Shown here: one piece after another, positions 8,136-13,253 of the stretch
Layout: each line of letters starts with the position of its first letter
Numbering within the stretch: position 1 is the stretch's first letter
DNA from: JBKEDH01 sp047975295
GTDB taxonomy: Bacteria > Bacteroidota > Bacteroidia > Flavobacteriales > Flavobacteriaceae
Direction: 5' to 3'
Assembly (NCBI GenBank): GCA_047975295.1
Contig: JBKEDH010000083.1
Coordinates: 1 to 13,253, forward strand
DNA length: 13,253 nucleotides
Notes under the pieces: generated by a model
Databases searched by the model: none
What the model saw: only the letters and a program-made list of their open reading frames with translations
What the model was told of the DNA's origin: nothing
Position numbers and translations under genes: made by a program

Positions 8136-8145
8136 CTCGTTTGAA

Positions 8146-8201
8146 TTTTATTCAATATTTACATGTTTAATTTTATTTATTTTAAGAAATATTCAATAAA
8201 A
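8146..8201 (+). terminator. AT-rich inverted repeat after the peptidase-like gene, possible terminator
   Basis: TTTTATTCAATATTT (8146-8160) can pair with AAATATTCAATAAAA (8187-8201) over 15 positions with one central mismatch, leaving a 26-base loop. It starts 11 bases after the stop of the peptidase-like gene. There are almost no G-C pairs and no clean U-tract follows, so the hairpin would be weak; termination is a guess from position. Confidence 0.3.
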
Positions 8202-8222
8202 CAAATATTTTTATAAATTAAA

Positions 8223-8256
8223 CTTAAAATATAAGAAAACACATCTTAAAATATAA
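8223..8256. repeat. Tandem 12-bp direct repeat directly upstream of the E1 promoter
   Basis: CTTAAAATATAA occurs at 8223-8234 and again, without mismatch, at 8245-8256. The start-to-start distance is 22 bases, about two helical turns, so both copies face the same side of DNA. The second copy touches the TTG of the predicted -33 element. This geometry fits an operator or activator site for the dehydrogenase operon. The AT-rich background makes chance similarity possible. Confidence 0.4.
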
Positions 8257-8287
8257 TTGCAAAAGACACTTTCTTTAATTACATTTG
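8257..8287 (+). promoter_or_regulatory. Predicted promoter of the 2-oxoacid dehydrogenase E1 operon
   Basis: TTG (8257-8259) and TACATTTG (8280-8287) match the Bacteroidota -33 and -7 elements, separated by 20 bases. Transcription would begin roughly 5-7 bases after the -7 element, leaving a leader of about 15-18 bases before the ATG at 8310. Confidence 0.7.
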
Positions 8288-8309
8288 TAGCAGTTAATCT
8301 TACCCAGAT

Positions 8310-10721
8310 ATGCAAACAATCCAAGACCTAAAAAACAACTTATCGTTTGATGATTTTAAAACAGAGGTTTTAAACGATTATAAAATCGCATTGCGAAGCC
8401 GTGAATGCAGCGTGCTTGGCCGTAGGGAAGTATTGACAGGAAAAGCCAAATTTGGCATTTTTGGAGATGGCAAAGAAGTTCCACAATTGGCCATGGCCAA
8501 AGCGTTTTTAAAAGGCGATTGGCGCTCGGGTTATTATCGTGATCAGACCTTTATGATGGCTATAGGCGAACTTACCACAGAACAGTTTTTTGCAGGGTTG
8601 TACGCCAATACCGATATTACATTGGAGCCCATGTCTGCCGGTCGCCAAATGGGCGGTCATTTTGTTACACATAGTTTAAACAACGACGGCAGTTGGAAAG
8701 ACTTAACCAAACAATACAACTCGAGTGCCGATATATCGACTACGGCAGGACAAATGCCGCGATTATTAGGCTTAGCACAAGCTTCGCAAATATTCAGAAA
8801 TGTCGAGGGCATTAACAGTTCCAAATTCTCCATAAAAGGAAACGAAGTAGCTTGGGGTACCATAGGAAATGCCAGTACCAGCGAAGGACTGTTTTTCGAA
8901 ACCATTAATGCCGCAGGTGTCCTGCAAGTTCCCATGGTTATTAGTATTTGGGACGACGAGTATGGTATTTCGGTACATGCCAAACACCAAACCACAAAAG
9001 AAAATATCTCTGAAGTACTTAAAGGCTTTCAACGAGACAGCAACAATAAAGGTTATGAAATTTTACGTGTTAAAGGCTGGGATTATGCCAATCTGGTAGA
9101 AACCTACCAAGAAGCCGCTACCATAGCACGTAAAGAGCATGTACCTGTTTTAATCCATGTTACCGAAGTTACCCAACCATTGGGACACTCTACTTCCGGA
9201 TCGCACGAACGCTACAAAACTACCGAACGTCTAAATTGGGAAAACAAACACGATTGCAATAAAAAAATGCGTGAATGGATTGTTGAAAGCGGTATAGCCA
9301 CAGAAGAAATACTTCTTGAAATGGAACGTGCCGCAAAAAAAGAAGTCAAAGAAGCCAAAAAAAATGCTTGGCGAACCTTTTTACAGCCCATACTGAAAGA
9401 ACAACAAGAGCTGATTGTACTGATAGACAACATCACATCAAAAAGTATTAACGGTATTTTTATTAAAAAAATAAAAGATAGTCTTTCTGCTATTGACGAG
9501 CCCTCCAGAAAACAGATTTTTTCGTATGCACGAAAAGTATTGCGCTATACTCTGGGCGAAAATTATCCCGAAAAAGAACAATTGGAAAAGTGGATCGATA
9601 CAAGTTTCGAAACGGTACAGCCAAAATACAGTTCTCACCTATATTCCGAATCTAAATTTTCCAGCCGATTGGTAAAAGAAGTCAAACCGGCCTACAACGA
9701 AGAATCCGAACTGGTCGATGCCCGAATCATTCTACGCGAAAATTTCAGAAATATTTTCAGTACCATTCCAGAAGCTTTGATTTTTGGTGAAGACACCGGT
9801 AAAATTGGAGATGTAAACCAAGGTTTGGAAGGCTTGCAAGACATTTTTGGAGAATTACGTATTGCCGATACAGGTATTCGAGAAGCGACCATAATAGGGC
9901 AAGGTATTGGCATGGCATTACGTGGTTTGCGCCCTATTGCCGAAATTCAATACCTCGATTATTTGTTATATGCCTTGCAAATTATTAGCGACGATCTGGC
10001 AACTATCCATTACCGTACCAAAGGCAAACAAAAAGCACCACTAATTGTAAGAACACGTGGCCACCGCTTAGAAGGTATTTGGCACTCGGGCTCTCCCATG
10101 GGAGGTATTGTACATTTGGTAAGAGGTATAAATGTATTAGTACCAAGAGACATGACCAAAGCTGCAGGATTCTATAATACCATGCTGCAAAGCGACGAAC
10201 CCGCTATTATTATAGAGTGCCTAAACGGTTACCGATTAAAAGAAAAAATGCCAATTAACTTGGCCGACATAAAAACACCTGTTGGTGTAGTAGAAACCAT
10301 AAAAGAAGGCAACGATATCACACTTGTTTCCTACGGTTCTACATTAAGATTGGTACAGGAAGCCTCCAAAGATTTACAAGCTATCGGTATCGATGTCGAA
10401 ATTATCGACATACAGTCCCTATTGCCTTTCGATTTAAACCATGATATCGTTAAAAGCGTACAGAAAACCAATCATTTAATCATTATTGATGAAGATGTTC
10501 CCGGCGGAGCTTCTGCCTATATCTTAAATGAAGTTTTAAATACACAAAACGCTTATCAACATCTAGACAGTAAACCCATTACACTCACGGCCAAAGCGCA
10601 CAGACCAGCTTATGGCAACGATGGCGATTATTTTTCAAAACCTTCTGCCGAAGATATTTTTGAAACTGTTTATAGGGTGATGCACGAGTTAAATCCAAAT
10701 AATTTTCCTAAATTACGCTAA
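8310..10721 (+). CDS. 2-oxoacid (branched-chain type) dehydrogenase E1, alpha and beta subunits fused
   Basis: The thiamine-diphosphate-dependent decarboxylase that feeds acyl groups to lipoyl E2, most likely for branched-chain 2-oxoacids (valine, leucine, isoleucine breakdown and precursors of branched fatty acids). The 803 residues contain a whole E1-alpha part (about 20-350, with YYRDQTFMMAIGELTTEQFF and SAGRQMGGHF), a charged helical linker (about 350-465), and a whole E1-beta part (about 465-800: FGEDTGKIGD at 492-501, DTGIREATIIGQGIG with the conserved Glu525, RPIAEIQYLDYL, then the C-terminal transketolase-like domain ending in HRPAYGNDGDYFSKP). Fused E1 proteins of this kind are common in Bacteroidota. 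The thiamine-diphosphate motif normally reading GDG...NN is here GNA (186-188) ... DD (215-216): the two metal-side positions are N187 and D215 rather than D and N. E2 and E3 genes are not in the window. It is preceded by a good promoter and followed after 25 bases by a DoxX gene. Pyruvate or another 2-oxoacid as substrate cannot be excluded. Confidence 0.93.
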   Translation: MQTIQDLKNNLSFDDFKTEVLNDYKIALRSRECSVLGRREVLTGKAKFGIFGDGKEVPQLAMAKAFLKGDWRSGYYRDQTFMMAIGELTTEQFFAGLYANTDITLEPMSAGRQMGGHFVTHSLNNDGSWKDLTKQYNSSADISTTAGQMPRLLGLAQASQIFRNVEGINSSKFSIKGNEVAWGTIGNASTSEGLFFETINAAGVLQVPMVISIWDDEYGISVHAKHQTTKENISEVLKGFQRDSNNKGYEILRVKGWDYANLVETYQEAATIARKEHVPVLIHVTEVTQPLGHSTSGSHERYKTTERLNWENKHDCNKKMREWIVESGIATEEILLEMERAAKKEVKEAKKNAWRTFLQPILKEQQELIVLIDNITSKSINGIFIKKIKDSLSAIDEPSRKQIFSYARKVLRYTLGENYPEKEQLEKWIDTSFETVQPKYSSHLYSESKFSSRLVKEVKPAYNEESELVDARIILRENFRNIFSTIPEALIFGEDTGKIGDVNQGLEGLQDIFGELRIADTGIREATIIGQGIGMALRGLRPIAEIQYLDYLLYALQIISDDLATIHYRTKGKQKAPLIVRTRGHRLEGIWHSGSPMGGIVHLVRGINVLVPRDMTKAAGFYNTMLQSDEPAIIIECLNGYRLKEKMPINLADIKTPVGVVETIKEGNDITLVSYGSTLRLVQEASKDLQAIGIDVEIIDIQSLLPFDLNHDIVKSVQKTNHLIIIDEDVPGGASAYILNEVLNTQNAYQHLDSKPITLTAKAHRPAYGNDGDYFSKPSAEDIFETVYRVMHELNPNNFPKLR

Positions 10722-10746
10722 TTTTTTCACTTAAATTATTCGTAAC

Positions 10747-11121
10747 ATGACAAAAAACACACTTCATTTAGGGCTGTTAATCTTAAGAGTAGGGTTTTCG
10801 GGCTTAATGCTAACACATGGTATTCCTAAAATAAGCATGCTTTTTGAAAGTCCTATAAAATTTGGTGATCCCATTGGTTTGGGAGCAACAACATCTTTAA
10901 TTTTAGCCTTAATAGGCGAAGTGGTAGCTCCTGTTTTGGTGCTTATAGGTCTCAAAACAAAATTGGCTACCGTTCCGGTTATAATAACCATGGCTGTAGC
11001 CGCTTTTATAGTACATGCCAGCGATCCGCTTGGCGTTAAGGAAAAAGCATTGCTTTATTTGGTCGGATTTTTGGTTATTTTCTTTACCGGTGCCGGAAAA
11101 TATTCTATCGATAAAAAATAG
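10747..11121 (+). CDS. DoxX family integral membrane protein
   Basis: A 124-residue inner-membrane protein with four predicted hydrophobic segments at about 7-27, 47-68, 72-92 and 100-115, the layout of the DoxX family. Family-like features are LRVGFSGLMLTHGIPKI in the first segment and after it (R14, H24-G25), GEVVAPVLVLIGL (E58) in the second, and 'FIVHA' (H90) at the end of the third. DoxX proteins are linked to thiol or quinone redox membrane complexes in a few organisms, but the function of most, including this one, is unknown. It starts 25 bases after the stop of the dehydrogenase E1 with no promoter-like sequence between, so it is probably in the same transcript. A repeat element begins immediately after its TAG. 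Confidence 0.9.
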   Translation: MTKNTLHLGLLILRVGFSGLMLTHGIPKISMLFESPIKFGDPIGLGATTSLILALIGEVVAPVLVLIGLKTKLATVPVIITMAVAAFIVHASDPLGVKEKALLYLVGFLVIFFTGAGKYSIDKK

Positions 11122-11304
11122 GTTTAGAACTCGTTTAAATTTGTATGATAGCCTTTTTGTATAGTTTATTTTTGATGCCGAATAAGGCAAAATAGAAGAT
11201 AATAGCTGGGCTACTTGATTAAATTTTAACGAAATTCTGCGCAAAAAGAGACATAGAAAAACAATTGATATAAATTTAAACAGGCTCTAAACGAGTTCTT
11301 AAAC
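11122..11304. repeat. Intergenic element with imperfect terminal inverted repeats (MITE-like)
   Basis: The left end GTTTAGAACTCGTTTAAATT is matched in inverse orientation by the right end, whose reverse complement begins GTTTAAGAACTCGTTTA and later has TTTAAATTTATA; the right arm carries an extra 'GAGCCTGTTTA'. The core AACTCGTTT is at 11128-11136 and inverted at 11289-11297. The interior holds a small hairpin TGCC (11176-11179) / GGCA (11186-11189) and no credible gene. A third copy of the core, AACTCGTTTGAATTTTA, lies at 8134-8150 right at the stop of another gene. No target-site duplication is apparent. It could be a non-autonomous mobile element, a repeated intergenic palindrome, or a long weak terminator. 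Confidence 0.5.
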
Positions 11305-11315
11305 AAATCCTGTAA

Positions 11316-11365
11316 AAAACGCTTTGTAATTGGTTTTTATACTTTAACCAGTTACAAAGCGTTTT
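11316..11365. terminator. Strong hairpin, probable terminator of the E1-doxX transcript
   Basis: AAAACGCTTTGTAA (11316-11329) pairs perfectly with TTACAAAGCGTTTT (11352-11365); the stem extends inward through one T-G wobble and TGGTT/AACCA to 20 pairs, closing a 10-base loop (11336-11345). An A-run precedes and a T-run follows it, so it could act as an intrinsic terminator in either direction. It lies 16 bases before the -33 element of pheT, separating the two transcription units. Confidence 0.65.
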
Positions 11366-11380
11366 AATTTTGGTTCTTTA

Positions 11381-11411
11381 TTTGAATGCTTGTAGCAATA
11401 GTTTATATTTG
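11381..11411 (+). promoter_or_regulatory. Predicted pheT promoter
   Basis: TTTG (11381-11384), a 19-base spacer, and TATATTTG (11404-11411) give an exact match to the Bacteroidota TTTG-N19-TAnnTTTG consensus. The ATG follows 20 bases after the -7 element, so the leader is short and leaves no space for an attenuator or T-box. Confidence 0.75.
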
Positions 11412-11431
11412 CACTTCTTAATAAATAACTC

Positions 11432-13253
11432 ATGAAGATTTCCTACAATTGGCTAAAACAATTTATTAAAGTTGATTGGACAGCAGAACAAACAGGCGAA
11501 TTACTAACCGATTTAGGACTTGAAGTAGAGGGCATAGAAACCTATCAATCTGTTAAAGGCGGATTGGAAGGTGTTGTTATTGGCGAAGTTTTAACCTGCA
11601 TACAGCATCCCAATGCCGATAAATTAAAACTAACTACTGTAAATATAGGTAGCCAACAACCATTGCAAATTGTTTGTGGCGCACCTAATGTTGCCGTTGG
11701 ACAAAAGGTTCCCGTTGCCACTATCGGAACAACCTTATATACCGAAACCGGAGAAGCATGGTCCATAAAGAAAGGAAAAATTAGAGGAGAGGAAAGCTTT
11801 GGAATGATCTGTGCCGAAGACGAATTAGGTCTTGGAAAATCGCATGATGGCATCATGGTCTTAAATCCCGATTTGCAGGTAGGAACCCCATGTGCCAATA
11901 TTTTCGAAATAGAAAACGATCAAGTTTTCGAAATAGGACTTACCCCCAACCGTGCCGATGCCATGAGCCACTATGGTGTTGCAAGAGATTTAAAGGCGGG
12001 ACTGCTACAAAAGGAAATCAATTTAGAACTTATAACGCCATCTGTTAGTGCTTTCCACACCAATAACCGTACGCTTAAAGTAGATGTCAAAGTAGATAAC
12101 AAGGAACTTACACCACGATATTGTGGCGTAACCATTTCCGGAATAAAAGTAAAACCATCGCCTAATTGGTTGCAAAACCGTTTAAGAGCTATTGGCCTAT
12201 CCCCTATTAACAATATTGTCGATGCTACCAATTATGTACTTCACGAACTGGGCCAACCGCTACATGCTTTCGATGCTGCTAAAATAGCAGGTAACAAAGT
12301 TGAAGTTAAAACCCTTACAGCAGGAACCAAATTTACCACTTTAGATGGAGTAGAACGTCAACTTCACGAAGACGATCTTATGATTTGCGATAGTGAAAAA
12401 CCCATGTGCATTGCAGGTGTTTTCGGTGGAGAATATTCGGGGGTTACAGAATCTACAACATGTATTTTTCTTGAAAGTGCCTATTTTAATCCGGTCTGTA
12501 TTCGTAAAACAGCGAAACGGCACAGTTTAAATACCGATGCTTCGTTCCGGTTCGAGCGTGGTATAGACCCCAACATTACCGAATATGCCCTAAAACGGGC
12601 GGTTCTGCTTATTCTGGAAGTAGCCGGAGGTGAAGTAACAAGCGACATTACAGATCTTTATCCAAAAAAAATACAAGATTTTCAAGTACGTATCACTTTC
12701 GATAACGTAAAAAAATTAATTGGCGAAGAAATTCCCAAAGAAACCATAAAAAGTATCCTATCTTCTTTAGATATTAAGGTAAACAGTGTTACCGAAACTG
12801 GGTTAGGCCTAACCGTACCATCGTACAGAAACGATGTACAACGTGAAGCTGATATTATTGAAGAAATTTTGCGAGTTTATGGCTATAATAATATCAAAAC
12901 CAATACCAAATTAAACGCATCGATTTCCAACGCTTCAAAATTCGAAGATTATAAAATCCAAAATATAGTTGGCAATCAATTGGCCTCACAAGGATTTTAT
13001 GAAATTTTATCCAACTCGTTAACAACCCCCGATTACATTGCCCTAAGTGAACAGTTAAGTAACGAACACGATATTGCTATACTAAATCCGCTTAGCAACG
13101 ATTTATCGGTTTTAAGACACTCGCTGTTATTTTCCGGGCTGGAGGACATTTCATTCAACATTAACAGAAAGCGGAACAACTTAAAATTGTTCGAATTTGG
13201 CAAAACCTATCATCTTTACAATACTAAATGGGACGAGTTTAAACATTTATCGG
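11432..13253 (+). CDS. pheT: Phenylalanine--tRNA ligase beta subunit (cut by window edge)
   Basis: The frame is open for 607 codons from ATG 11432 to the right edge; the family usually has about 800 residues, so roughly a quarter is missing. The beta subunit forms the (alpha-beta)2 enzyme that charges tRNA-Phe and carries the editing site against tyrosine. Domains are in the expected order: N-terminal KISYNWLKQFI; EMAP-II-like tRNA-binding domain about 42-155 (HPNADKL at 59-65, VCGAPNV at 81-87); TPNRADAMS (171-179); the B3/B4 editing domain about 210-395 with INNIVDATNYVLHELGQPLH (259-278) and SFRFERGIDP (371-380); the B5 domain from about 405 to 475; then the start of the catalytic-like core (IIEEILRVYGYNNI). 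The ATG is fixed by the family N-terminus and by a consensus promoter 20 bases upstream. pheS is not adjacent on the upstream side, as is normal where the two genes are separated. No lesion is seen. Confidence 0.97.
   Translation, partial: MKISYNWLKQFIKVDWTAEQTGELLTDLGLEVEGIETYQSVKGGLEGVVIGEVLTCIQHPNADKLKLTTVNIGSQQPLQIVCGAPNVAVGQKVPVATIGTTLYTETGEAWSIKKGKIRGEESFGMICAEDELGLGKSHDGIMVLNPDLQVGTPCANIFEIENDQVFEIGLTPNRADAMSHYGVARDLKAGLLQKEINLELITPSVSAFHTNNRTLKVDVKVDNKELTPRYCGVTISGIKVKPSPNWLQNRLRAIGLSPINNIVDATNYVLHELGQPLHAFDAAKIAGNKVEVKTLTAGTKFTTLDGVERQLHEDDLMICDSEKPMCIAGVFGGEYSGVTESTTCIFLESAYFNPVCIRKTAKRHSLNTDASFRFERGIDPNITEYALKRAVLLILEVAGGEVTSDITDLYPKKIQDFQVRITFDNVKKLIGEEIPKETIKSILSSLDIKVNSVTETGLGLTVPSYRNDVQREADIIEEILRVYGYNNIKTNTKLNASISNASKFEDYKIQNIVGNQLASQGFYEILSNSLTTPDYIALSEQLSNEHDIAILNPLSNDLSVLRHSLLFSGLEDISFNINRKRNNLKLFEFGKTYHLYNTKWDEFKHLS

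Noticed and set aside
8657..8995. 112-codon minus-strand reading frame inside the dehydrogenase E1 gene
   Set aside because: Antisense shadow of a strongly conserved coding region; Ser/Cys/Pro-rich composition is what reversed E1 codons give.
10909..11244. 111-codon minus-strand reading frame over doxX and the repeat element
   Set aside because: Most of it is antisense to doxX, which has a clear family match; the rest comes from the repeat element. It has no independent start signal.
12239..12277. HELGQ sequence in the pheT product that resembles a zinc-protease HExxH
   Set aside because: The fifth residue is not His, and the segment is the well-known VLHELGQPLHAFD motif of the phenylalanyl-tRNA synthetase beta editing domain.
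1..13253. CRISPR arrays, tRNA/rRNA genes, riboswitches, prophage or defence genes
   Set aside because: No regularly spaced repeats, no tRNA-like cloverleaf or rRNA sequence, and every long frame is explained by housekeeping or membrane proteins. The gaps are short and filled by promoters, hairpins and the one repeat element.

Overview
The window looks like a core-chromosome segment of a member of Bacteroidota, most likely Flavobacteriia. The evidence is: low G+C, no Shine-Dalgarno sites before the genes, three promoters of the Bacteroidota type (-7 element TAnnTTTG, two of them with a -33 TTG/TTTG 19-20 bases upstream), and protein types typical of the phylum (fused alpha/beta 2-oxoacid dehydrogenase E1, Bacteroidota-like UvrA with a degenerate first zinc site, Crp/Fnr regulator of the Bacteroidota style). 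The phylum call rests on recognition, not on a search.

Layout. The left part (1-1554) is on the minus strand: a conserved 175-aa protein with an N-terminal Tudor/CarD-like small barrel (1554-1027), then 8 bases further a decayed lipoprotein gene (1018-373) carrying two frame changes and one in-frame stop, then the first 114 codons of a Crp/Fnr-type regulator (344 to the window edge). The intergenic region 1555-1666 separates this from the plus-strand genes and holds a 12-bp perfect palindrome and a uvrA -7 element.

The plus strand then carries uvrA (1667-4498), a LOG-family (TIGR00730) phosphoribohydrolase (4569-5258), and a secreted M1-peptidase-like protein fused to a C-terminal outer-membrane beta-barrel (5337-8135). 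In this last protein every zinc ligand of the M1 site is replaced, and no ATG/GTG/TTG start gives a full signal peptide. Gaps of 70 and 78 bases and no clear internal promoter suggest these three may be co-transcribed. After an AT-rich gap with an inverted repeat, a 12-bp tandem direct repeat and a good promoter comes an operon of a fused 2-oxoacid (probably branched-chain) dehydrogenase E1 (8310-10721) and a DoxX-family membrane protein (10747-11121).

The 310-base gap 11122-11431 is full of signals: a ~183-base element with imperfect terminal inverted repeats (MITE-like), a 20-bp hairpin (terminator candidate) and a consensus promoter for pheT (11432 to the right edge, truncated).

The genes are mainly housekeeping: DNA repair, nucleotide or cytokinin-type phosphoribohydrolase, branched-chain ketoacid oxidation, tRNA charging. 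I see no CRISPR array, defence island, prophage, tRNA or rRNA. I did not find a convincing new multi-gene system. The items most worth a second look are the inactivated peptidase/beta-barrel fusion with its missing start codon, the D/N exchange in the thiamine-diphosphate site of the E1, the decaying lipoprotein gene, and the repeat element between doxX and pheT.
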